A stretch of DNA of 64,000 nt, from positions 4,402,001-4,466,000 of the forward strand of contig OZ024940.1 in NCBI GenBank assembly GCA_964017235.1, written 5' to 3'. The stretch comes from Sabellastarte sp. h YS-2021. Taxonomy: Eukaryota > Annelida > Polychaeta > Sabellida > Sabellidae. Under the pieces are notes generated by a model, which saw only the letters and a list, made by a program, of their open reading frames with translations, had not been told where the DNA came from and did not search any database. Each line of letters starts with the position of its first letter. The stretch's first letter is position 1. Of this stretch, positions 12,301 to 22,117 are shown piece by piece. Both the position numbers and the translations under genes were made by a program.

Positions 12301-15300
12301 AATCAAAAGTTCATCTGTAATGCTGAAATTTGGGCAGGACATCAGGTGGATGGCACTAACAAACTTGGAATAAGTTTAAGAGTTACATCCAGATGCTAAA
12401 GTCATGTTATCCATTGATATGACTCATGCCTTTGGGTACCCCTGCACACCTATTTGACCCCATAACTAAATCAAAAGTTCATCTGTAAAGCTGAAACTTG
12501 GACAGGACATTAGGTGGGTGGCACTAACAAACTTAGAATAGGTTTAAGAGTTACATCCAGATGTTAAAGTCATGTTACCCTTTGATATGACTCCCACCTT
12601 TGGGTACCCCTGCACACCTATTTGACCCCATAACTAAATCAAAAGTTCATCTGTAATGCTGAAATTTGGGCAGAATATTAGGTGGGTAGCACTAACAAAC
12701 TTGGAATAAGTTTAAGAGTTACATCTGTATGCTAAAGTCGTGTTACCCTTTGATATGAATCATGCCTTCAGGTACCCCTGCGTACCTATTTGACCCTGTA
12801 ATTAAGTCAAAAGTTCATCTGTAATGCTGAAATTTGGGCAGGACATTAAGTGGGTGGCACTACCAAACTTGGAATAGGTTTGAGCATTACATCTGAGTGC
12901 TAGAGTCATGTTACCCTTTGATATGACTCCCACCTTTGGGTACCCCTGCACACCTATTTGACCCCATAACTAAATCAAAAGTTCATCTGTAATGCTGAAA
13001 TTTGGGCAGGACATCAGGTGGATGGCACTAACAAACTTGGAATAAGTTTAAGAGTTACATCCAGATGCTAAAGTCATGTTATCCATTGATATGACTCATG
13101 CCTTTGGGTACCCCTGCACACCTATTTGACCCTATAGCTAAGTCAAAAGTCCATTTGTAATGCTGAAATTTGGACAGGACATTAGGTCTGCAGCACCAAC
13201 AAACTTGGAATAGGTTTGAGCATTACATCTGAGTGCTAAAGTCATGTTACCCTTTGATATGACTCCCACCTTCAGGTACCCCTGTGCACCTATTTGACCC
13301 CATAACTAACTCAAAAGTTCATCTGTAATGCTGAAACTTGGACAGGACATTAGGTGGGTGGCACTAACAAACTTAGAATAGGTTTAAGAGTTACATCCAG
13401 ATGTTAAAGTCATGTTACCCTTTGATATGACTCCCACCTTTGGGTACCCCTGCACACCTATTTGACCCCATAACTAAATCAAAAGTTCATCTGTAATGCT
13501 GAAACTTGGACAGGACATTAGGTGGGTGGCACTAACAAACTTAGAATAGGTTTAAGAGTTACATCCAGATGTTAAAGTCATGTTACCCTTTGATATGACT
13601 CCCACCTTTGGGTACCCCTGCACACCTATTTGACCCCATAACTAAATCAAAAGTTCATCTGTAATGCTGAAATTTGGGCAGAATATTAGGTGGGTAGCAT
13701 TTGATCCCATAAGTTTGTCAAAAGTTCATTTGTAATGCTGAAATTCACACAAGACATTATTGGGTGACACTAACAAATTTTGTAATAGGTTTAAACGTTA
13801 CATCTGGGTATCCCTTGATGTGACTTCCTCCCTCTAGTACTTCAGTGTACCTGTTTGAAAAAAATTCTTAGGACCTAAAAATTTTTGAAAAATAAGTTGC
13901 CCATTAATTAAGATAATTTTGTTATCCACGACTCTGAGGTTCTTCAGCCTGCCTCTCGGGATGGTATCTAATGACAGAGAACCGCCCTTTTAAATGGTCA
14001 TCCAAGCCACTCTATATGTCTGTACCTGGAATCAAACCCCTGGGGCCGATTTCACTAAAGGACTTAAACTAAGCCCCTTTATTGGCTAAGTCTTGGACTT
14101 AAATCTAAGACTTTGGTCTTAGCTAGGTCTGGGACTTAAATGGATTTCACAAAGGGTGACTTAGCTAAGCCCAAACTTATCAAATAACCACAGTGGTTTT
14201 CTGCGTCATATGACCTTTTATATTCTTCATTTGACATATTTTATCTAAGGATAAGCGCTGTTTTGAAATAGAAAACCTTGTTACATCATGTAAACTTCTG
14301 AAAGATCACTTCAGTAAGGTGTTCTGTACAATTATACTTTATTTACAGCCATTTCAAATTTTGAAGTGGAGAAAAGTTTATGGCGACCATATTTAAGTCC
14401 TCTTTACAAAATTTAAGCCCACTACCTCCCAGACTAAAAGTTAAGTCCACTGACTTAGCAATTTCATGGACTTAGCTGCTTTGTAAAATCCGCTAAGTCT
14501 AAAACCACAGACTTAACATTCTGTTGACAAAATTTAAGACCAAAGTCTTAAATTTAAGTCTAAATCTGGACTTAAGTCCCTTTGTGAAATCGGCCCCAGG
14601 TCCTCTGTGTTGCTAGGTGAGTGTGTTACCCACTGGGCCACAGTGGCAGATATTAAGGGAGCAAGGTAAATGAGTAAGGGCTTGGACCTGAGATTCCAAC
14701 TCACCGTTAAAACAGGCCTTGGCCCAGGGACTGGCAAATGGATGGACCCACAGTGTGACCCTGTGACCCATGGCCTTCAGCTTGTCCACCATGGCCTTGG
14801 GGTCGGGGAACTTCTTGGGGTCAAAGGTCATGTCCCCATAGCTGGGAGTCCAGTCATCATCGATTTCAATCTACAACAGACCACCATATTTACCTGAACT
14901 ATATATACATTTGAATTGTATTGTATTGTGTATTTATACTCAGTGCAATATCTCCATATACTACAGGACTCAAAGCACTATTTAACTCATCTGACTGCAC
15001 AGGTACAGCCCCAACTCACATGTAACTGACATTCCCCTAACTGAAAGATAGAGGCTCAAGGATGACCATTTATCAACGTCCTTGAGGTTCTTTAGCCTGT
15101 CACCGGGGATAGGACCCAATGACAGAGGACTGCCATTTTTAAGTCCTCTGAGTTCCTAGACAAGTGTGTTACCCACAGTGGCAGATGATGCTATTTTGTT
15201 TTGATCGACTGTCATTTAAGATAACAAAAATATTTCTGTCACTTACATGGTGCCAGGATGACGATATTATTCAAATTCATTTTTGATTAATTTAGAGGTA

Positions 15301-17403
15301 CAGCTACAAAATTAACAAACCCAACTTGCTGCTCAAGTACTATGCATCATCTGTGTGGCTTTAACTGTTTTTTTTTTTGTAACCTCCCAATACTTTAATC
15401 AAATTCGGTTCAATTCCTTGATATTTATTTCTAGGTAAACTGCACTCCTGTAATTAGGGTGTTGGATTTTAGAGTGTAAGGCCTATGAGTTCTATCCTGG
15501 GGATTGGGGAGGAAAACCTGTGACACTCTGGCATCCTATACAGTGAAGTAGAAATGAATTGCTTTATGCCAAAGAGAGTAAAAATAACAAGAGGCCATAC
15601 AGACCAGTTTGCTTGAAGAATGACTTTACCTTTTTTACCCAAAGAGGAAATATACCAATCTGATTTTGATTTAAAAAGGACTTGTACCTGACAGGACTTG
15701 AACCCATGCTGGTTGATGTCCTCTGCATACTCTATGACAACCTGCTGGCTGATCTTGGTCTTGTACTTGGCCCAAGTGGACCAGATCGGATGCCTGAACA
15801 TCAGCTCATCCGGGATGCAAGTGGGCGGGGCCAGGCGTTGCTTAGCAACCATCTGATGGACAGTCTTCACGTCACTACTCTGGTATATGGAGTACTTGAG
15901 GTACAAGCTCCTGTTGTGGATGTTTTTGTAGGGCTTCTCGAATTTGGCCACCAGTTTGAGTTTGGAGTCGCCCCCTTCATTCATCCCCACGAATAATGGG
16001 CAGTCCTCATCAACGAATATGGCAACCTGGAAAATTTATACTGCAGAATGTCAAATTTGGAGTCAATCATGTTCAAACAGTCAACATTCATTTTTTTTAT
16101 TTTCCACTAAGTTCAAGAAACTTAAACAAAGTACAATACCAATATACCAAGCACAATACAAATTACCTAAGTACAGTACAATTTAAGTACTCAATAATAT
16201 GATGAAGTACTATGGAATACTCACCTTCAGATAGTTAAACAGAAATTACAAAACTTCACTACTCTGAGATATTTTGTCATTTACGAAAAATACCCAAAAA
16301 TGCCCAAAATGAAAAAAAAGATTAAAAGGTACAATAGAATGCTTTAAAATATAACAGACATTTACTAGCTTTCTCTGAACTACTTTGGCCCCATAAGTTC
16401 TTTCATATTACTTTTCTTTATTTTCTTATTCTTGGTTGCCCTGCCGCGGGACTGCTACAAAAGTCGGCTTGTCCATTCTATACATGTTATCTACACAATA
16501 ATCTCCCAGTGATGCCCACTCAGGCAGTAAAAAAATTCTGTATATACACTACTCACTCCATTAGAAGAGAGCCAATAGCGTTCCTGTACACCTCCATACT
16601 GGTCTGCGAAAGAATCCCCGCACACAAACGCGCTGACGGGTCGCCGCCATTTCTCCACCGGCCACTGTTGGCTCCGCACTTGTGCAGCTCCATACCAGTG
16701 TGACCCAGACATGTCAATCACATCGCTAAGCCACGCCTTCTTCACTGGACTGCCAAGTTCCCACTCAACATCGTACCTACAGAAAATGTATTATTGTTTT
16801 ATTTTTCCAGTCATTAATTAGGATTTACAATAAACAAGTTCGACGCATATTTACATTATAAATGATCCCTGATCACATGACTAAGACAAATTTCCAACAT
16901 ATGAACGACTACCAAGACACACAGTCTCACAGAAATTCTTTGTTTGGATAAAGAGAAGAAAAAAAATGAAAAACCGTGTGGGGTACATTACTTTAAAAGA
17001 AAGACAGGTGCAGTCACCATTTATAGTGCAAGAAGCTCTTAAATGAAACCAGAAGCATCACTTAGCTTGTGTATGTTTGGAGGAGAAGTAGCTGGCTGGC
17101 ACCAATATGTCAGCAATTTTGTCAGCTAGCATACAAAACCAATCCAAAGCCTAGAAGAAGACTTTCCAATTAGACTAACCTGGTCCCCTGTTCATGCTCG
17201 CTTTTCGCCACAGCCAGGGTACCAGTCCGGCCAATCTGGACCACAATGCACCTGTCCTTCCTCTCTACCCGGCAGTCGGAGGTTTTGGGAATCGCGACGC
17301 CCAGTTCAGCCCGTAGCAGGAGATCCTGTGAGGACTTGCTACACAATGACAGCAAGATGTGGTCATCCTTCAAATCTAAAGTGAGGTCACCCAGTGCAGT
17401 CAT
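2483..17403 (-). CDS. Glycoside hydrolase family 31 protein (MYORG/SITS-like), 9 coding exons
   Basis: Coding exons, 5' to 3' on the minus strand: 17,180-17,403; 16,557-16,776; 15,688-16,026; 14,705-14,870; 9,215-9,348; 8,560-8,669; 7,814-7,896; 6,624-6,795; 2,483-3,863. All have AG/GT borders, phases agree, and the total is 2,829 nt (942 aa). The ATG at 17,403 was chosen because an in-frame TAA lies just upstream, after an acceptor-like TTTTCAG. Seen: FKFDAGE (D372, the expected GH31 nucleophile), RMMDKDS (D432/D434, acid/base candidates) and LPDMIGGN, then a beta-sandwich to about residue 620. Known: the family hydrolyses alpha-glycosidic bonds, and MYORG-like members are an animal subgroup. 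No signal peptide or membrane anchor is evident at the chosen start, so an upstream exon may be missing. The last 322 residues are a low-complexity tail with repeated SNAQ/RNAQ motifs, absent from ordinary family members. Substrate unknown. Confidence 0.92.
3960..5450. other. GH31 last intron, left part
   Basis: 4,000-4,130 and 4,640-4,850 are low-complexity TGATTGAT-type sequence, and 4,421-4,433 is a poly-G run. I see no exon. Confidence 0.6.
5533..6540. mobile_element. Two adjacent MITE-like palindromic elements
   Basis: 5,533-6,176: GGACCAGTATTCACTAAC against GTATTAGTGAATATGGGACC. 6,173-6,540: TTTCATGAAGCCTCCTTAAG against CAAAGGAGGCTTCGTTAAAC, with TTAAGGA-type repeats inside. An isolated end of the 47-kb family lies at 5,448-5,500. 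GH31 last intron. Confidence 0.65.
7095..7812. repeat. Intronic tandem repeat abutting the GH31 exon 7 donor
   Basis: About three units of ~145 bp (CATATCTCATTTTAAAAT landmark near 7,112, 7,256 and 7,400) followed by shorter ~80-bp units. The last unit ends at the donor of the exon at 7,814. Units start with the donor-like GTACTGAACC on the minus strand but do not copy the exon. Confidence 0.8.
8018..8260 (+). mobile_element. SINE-B, tRNA-derived SINE
   Basis: GGGCCACGGTGGCGCAGTGG (A box), GGTTCAAACCCC (B box), GTACTGGTTTCCTCTGCC body and GTAAAACCCCAAATAAATA tail. Confidence 0.88.
8757..9115 (+). mobile_element. Two SINE-C copies in tandem
   Basis: 8,757-8,935 is near complete (GGTGGCCTAGTGGGTTAGC to GATGTAAAACCCCAACTTTG). 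A second, partial copy occupies 8,990-9,115 in the same orientation. Confidence 0.8.
9390..9600 (-). mobile_element. SINE-A fragment, left flank of the 168-bp satellite
   Basis: Tail and body of SINE-A, ending at GGTTCTTTAGCCTGCCACTC where the satellite begins. Confidence 0.75.
9597..13700. repeat. 168-bp satellite array with higher-order repeats, intron 4 of the GH31 gene
   Basis: About 24-25 units. The landmark ACCCTTTGATATGACT recurs at 10,225, 10,393, 10,561, 10,729, 10,897 and 11,065, exactly 168 bp apart. Units also align at larger offsets: 672 bp (4 units) between 12,001 and 12,673, 1,008 bp (6 units) between 12,673 and 13,681, and 1,680 bp (10 units) between 11,401 and 13,081. The 11,296-12,019 and 12,976-13,699 blocks are essentially identical. 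No reading frame of note. A decayed unit continues to about 13,860. Confidence 0.95.
13920..14655 (-). mobile_element. SINE-A fragment, right flank of the satellite, split by a MITE
   Basis: 13,920-14,040 resumes the SINE body at GAGGTTCTTCAGCCTGCC, and the tRNA-like head continues at 14,598-14,655 after the MITE at 14,042-14,597. Confidence 0.75.
14042..14597. mobile_element. MITE with GGGGCCGATTTCAC ends, inserted in SINE-A
   Basis: GGGGCCGATTTCACTAAAGG and CCCTTTGTGAAATCGGCCCC are inverted repeats. The interior is rich in GACTTAA/TTAAGTC motifs that could fold extensively. Confidence 0.85.
14913..15187 (-). mobile_element. SINE-A copy
   Basis: Same body (CTACAGGACTCAAAGCAC, GGTTCTTTAGCCTG on plus) with a TTGTATTGTATTGT tail at the low end. 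It lies in GH31 intron 3. Confidence 0.85.
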
Positions 17404-18049
17404 GACTGGATTGAAGTCTACAGTTAAGAGGGTTCCTCAAGCTGAAAATAAAGAAAAGTAAATGAAAGAATGCTAACTATGATAAGAGTAAGAACTGTGA
17501 CATGTGAAAAGTATGAAAATTCACCAGAGTGAGGGTAACCCCCTTCTACATTACCTTGAATTGTGGGAAATTTGTGACACATTTGTGACTCCTGTGACTA
17601 CACATTTGGCCTTTGATCTCCCCTGATGTAAAACTGACACAAATTTTGATGGTTTTATACCGACTTCTAAAGGATACTCCCACCCACAATCCAAACCCCT
17701 ATATTGGTTAATTTCACATACTGTAACGGCTTTTGCATTTCTTACTGCGTATAAGATATAAATTGTAAATTGTCCAGTACAGAACTCTGTGTATATTGCA
17801 AGGCCTTAGATTGAAGGTTTTTCACTGTTAATTAGCAGTGCTGCAGTTACAGTGAGTAGACACTGGCGCAATATTTTGAACATTTTGTGCACATGTTAAA
17901 AGGTGCCACTAGGGGGTGAATTTCATAATTCTTTGTCCCCCTGACAAAATGAGAGTGAAGACTGGTCACCTCACAAATCCTGGAGCCGTATTCTACAACA
18001 ATACTTAGACCATTTCTAACTTAGATTTTAAGTATTTCTTAGATTTCAA

Positions 18050-18190
18050 TTTATGTCCCGTTCACCAGCCAGGGTCATATTGGGACAGGTCCTCAGCATT
18101 TGCCACTTGTGGGAGTTGAACCCACACAGAGGTGACAGCCTGTGATTAGATGCCAGACTTGCTAAACACTAGGCCACTGAGAACCTCTCT
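18050..18190 (-). mobile_element. SINE-C copy
   Basis: TTCACCAGCCAGGGTCATAT, GCATTTGCCACTTGTGGGAG and GGTGACAGCCTGTGATTAG on plus. About 30 bp from a SINE-B copy. Confidence 0.8.
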
Positions 18191-18221
18191 AACTTTGAAG
18201 GAGAAGTTGATGATGTGAATC

Positions 18222-18452
18222 TTTATTTATTTGGGGTTTTACGTCGCTTTCAACACTGTACAGGTCATATCACGACGGGTAGTTGGAAGGGCAGAGGAAA
18301 CCAGTACATATAGTTCGCTAGGGTTCTGTACTGTAAACTGCCGACCAACGGCAAGCAACTACCAGCTTTCCCACTTACAGCCATGACGGGGATCGAACCC
18401 CGGCCGCAGAGGTGGGAGGCGAGAGTGTTACCACTCTGCCACCGTGGCCCCC
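18222..18452 (-). mobile_element. SINE-B copy
   Basis: Plus strand reads TTTACGTCGCTTTCAACACT ... GATCGAACCCC ... GCCACCGTGGCCCC, the reverse of the 8.0-kb copy. It lies between the GH31 and MCT genes. Confidence 0.88.
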
Positions 18453-18624
18453 CTTGATGATGTGAAGGCAGGCAACCCGTTACCTCATTATCACTTTTCT
18501 GAAGAATTGCAATAAGGTTACAAAACTTCATATTGTATCTCCAATTAAAATGTATCATTGCATCTGTGAATTAAGGATTTTAACGTTTAGTGTTTATAAT
18601 TCACAGGAGTTTCTTGAGAAAAAA

Positions 18625-18855
18625 GTACATGGGCGGTCACTAAGATAAATGGTCAAGGAGATAAACGGTCTTCAAAGTTTTCAAATGTAAATAGCAAAAT
18701 TGCACAAACTAAATAACAAAATAGACTTAAACAATGCTTTCCAAGTCATTTGGTCCATGTTATATAGTTGTTCAAATATTTTAACTGTTTTTATGTGACA
18801 ATTCCTGAAGGCCATATATCTCAATGACCGTTTATCTCAGTGATCACCCGTGTAC
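18625..18855. mobile_element. MITE with GTACAYGGG ends
   Basis: GTACATGGGCGGTCACTAAG at the left and CAGTGATCACCCGTGTAC at the right, with AGATAAACGGTC in both arms. Confidence 0.75.
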
Positions 18856-20517
18856 TCACTACTATCTTGGAAATTATATTAAAAATTGACAATTGTAGTT
18901 TAAAAAATCAGTGAAACTCTGATTAATATTGAAATATTGATATTTGATACCAAACCTACTGCTTATTTATCTAGAATTTCCACAAAACTTTTGCAAAACA
19001 CATAGTATGTTTTATGTACCCAGTAGTGCAATGCTGACTGTGTAGTATGCTATAATTATTTACAACAGTAAGTATCCACTTCAACAGTTTGCTTTCTCAT
19101 TATAGAAACTGTGAGAAGTCAACATAATATTACTGCAATATCTTTGCAATATGTCCACTCATATATCACTAACAATATTGCACTATATTGTTCTGCTCAC
19201 ACAATAGTATCTTCATACTGTCCTTTCAATGTACTAGCATATCAAACCTTTTGTCAATACATAGTGATGTAAAAACACCAGTTTGTTAAAAGGTCAAAAC
19301 TGCTCTATAAATATGCTACCTGAAACTTGAAGAACTGTTTGATTTTTTTAATGAAATATAATGCTACTGCATTCACATTTTTAATACACATACAAGCACA
19401 TACAACTGTCTATTACAATAACTCTATCATGCATAGTTTTCATATTGAAATCTATGAGAGTATTGTGACTATTTTGGAGTGGGTGTTTTTGTCACTGAAA
19501 ACAGATATTTTCAGTTGTAATCACATGAGGTGTACATATTGATCTGGTTTAAGTGAAGATATCAATTATTGAGAGAATATACCGTAAATTTACAAAAATA
19601 TGACCAGAGTTCTTGAATTAATGATTGTAATATTTATCCATATTTACCAGTCAATCTCAGGACACCAGATATAAAACACTTCTATTTAACCAGGAATTCT
19701 AAGTAACTGGGACCATTAAAAGGTCAATAAAAGATCAAATGTATCTTATAGATACAGTATATTCCTGTATGATCAAACCATATGGTGGGAGACAGCAAGA
19801 TTCTAGTTAGATATTAATTAGAAGGTACATTAATTGAACCAGACATTTTAATTGTGTGGCACCCTTTAAAACCCAAATCACCAGAATCTGAGGTAATTTG
19901 GTACCTGGGGCATTCAGGGGGCCTGATGTAGTCACATATATCACAAAATGTAGATTTGGTCCCACAAATAAAGGTAGCAAAGGGGAGTTTCCAGTATGGG
20001 GAATTTTCAGATACTGTGTCAAATTTCACAGTCTTCAATCTGAAGTGATTAGTACTCTACTTATCTATTTGCGAGAGAGTTCATCTCTAGTTTCTATTTG
20101 AAATAGAAGCCTCGGGGCCATAGTTAGGCAAACTACAGCAACATTATAGGCGTGCAATTTTGGTCAAATGATAAATCTAGGGTCACAAGCATGTTACCAT
20201 ACACACACTTACACCAGTACTGTCAGGTTTGAGAAATGGGACCTAGATTTCAACTTAAAGATATTGTCATATAAATTATCAGTGTGTAAATACAGGAAAA
20301 TCCAGTATACAGAGTCTACTTGAAATGCCTTTGAACTGTCAGTGAGATATATATAACTACTAAGGTGTGTTTACAGGGACAGAGCTAAAATCTATCTTAA
20401 TCTATCCATCTGAAAGCCCCTGGCCAGTTGTATGCTCACATTTTAAGGCTAACTGTTTAAATATTTGGTATGTTCAATTGAAATTGATTTTTTAACCACT
20501 GCACCACCGAGGCCCCT

Positions 20518-20740
20518 ATTATTTTCAGGGGGGTCGGTGGGGTAGTGGTTAGAGTGCTCTCCTTCAACCTCTGAGGTCACCAGTTTCATTCTCGGCCCAG
20601 TCACTTCAAGTTGGAAAATTGATAGATATATTATAGTGCAGAATCTTGACCAACTAGTATGCACTGGTTCCTCCACCCATAAACTACCCGTCGTAATATG
20701 ACCCTGGCTGTTAACGTGACGTAAAACAGAACGAAAAAAT
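20518..20740 (+). mobile_element. SINE-B copy
   Basis: GTGGGGTAGTGGTTAGAGTG head, CACTGGTTCCTCCACCC body and GACGTAAAACAGAACG tail. More diverged than the others. Confidence 0.75.
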
Positions 20741-21659
20741 AGTAAATCTTTATGGAATTTTATATATGCTTATTTGTTTTCTCTGAAATAACTGTTCTTG
20801 TTATTATATACTTAAAGTTAATGTAACATAATAGGGACTTCAAGTCTGCAATAAAACCTATCTCCATATCTAATATCTTTGTAAGCATCTTTCTTGGTTG
20901 AATAACACTGAATTAATGTCATTCAATTTCACTTCTTAAGAATGAAGAATTAATGAAATGTTTCTTCCCGCTAAAACTTCTACTTACACTTCTCAGTATC
21001 TGTATAAAAGTAGCTAGTTTACAACAGACTTATTCAACAAATGCACTTTCAGTCACGCCAACTGTAGGTCACAATGACCTGCTTGTTGAATAGGTTTGCT
21101 CAGCTAGTTTGTCACATGAAACCATACATTATAATTCTTCAAAAAAAAAAAATTATTATAGAACATCAAACATGACACACATGTTGTGTAAAAACTTTTT
21201 ACAGTACAACAAAGCTTCCACTGATGATAATAAACATGAGAATTGCAATAGGTTGGCAAGAAAAAATATGTTTGAGGTTCACCTGACCATAGGATACATC
21301 GATTTGTCACTGGAAAACTAGAGGCAACACACTGCCTAACATTTGGGTTAGAGAGAGCCTTATTTGGCTTGGAAAACAAAACGGTCTCACCACATAAGCA
21401 TCTCATATCTATTCTAAAACTATTCAAAGTAAGTTAAGGGTTTGTGTTTAGATGCTGGTGATCTCCATAACTATTCATAGCCTGTCAAAGTATGGGATGT
21501 TTAATTGCCATGTGCAGTGGAAGAAAGCATTTTACAGAGGGGTATACACAATATACCTCTGAGACAGAAATACAATTTATTACATCCTTACCAGTCAGTT
21601 TGTTAAGCGATATACCCTTGCAAAGACTAAGGAATAACTAAATATACTGAATAAGCGTT

Positions 21660-22085
21660 GTTTGGGGATTTAATTGCAGACAACTACAGTATTAGAGGAA
21701 AGACCTAAATGTAAATTATACTTTATGATTTAGTTGAAGAAAATGACAGCATCAGAGGCAAGAAAAGACACACATGTTGATTACTTAATGATTTAACTGC
21801 AAAAAACTAGAACATCAGAGGAATGAAAAGACCCAAGTGTTAATTACTTAATGATTTAACTGTAGAAAACTAGAACATAAGAGGAAAGAAAAGACCCGAG
21901 TGTTAATTACTTTAACTGCAGATTAGTGCAGTTTAGAGGAAAGATAGAAAGACCTTAGGACCAGTGATTTAACTGCAGATTAGTGCAGTTTAGAGGAAAG
22001 ATAGAAAGAACTTAGGACCAGCGATTTAATTGCAGAATAGTGGAGTTTAGAGGAAAGATAGAAAGAACTTAGGATCAGTGATAAA
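21660..22085 (+). repeat. About 60-bp tandem repeat just upstream of the MCT start codon
   Basis: About seven units with landmark GATTTAACTGCAG (near 21,670, 21,729, 21,790, 21,851, 21,910, 21,966 and 22,022) followed by TTTAGAGGAAAGATAGAAAG. Each unit resembles a splice acceptor (TTTAACTGCAG). The array ends 33 bp before the ATG at 22,118 and may overlap the 5' UTR or promoter. Confidence 0.8.
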
Positions 22086-22117
22086 GTAAAGATGTCCAAG
22101 GGAGAATAAGATAGGCC

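Larger units (their letters stand above)
17440..22117. promoter_or_regulatory. Intergenic region between the divergent GH31 and MCT genes
   Basis: The two start codons face away from each other, 4.7 kb apart, so promoters for both probably lie here. It contains SINE-C and SINE-B (18.05-18.45 kb), a MITE (18.63-18.86 kb), a SINE-B (20.52 kb) and the 60-bp array. I recognise no specific promoter element. Confidence 0.4.
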
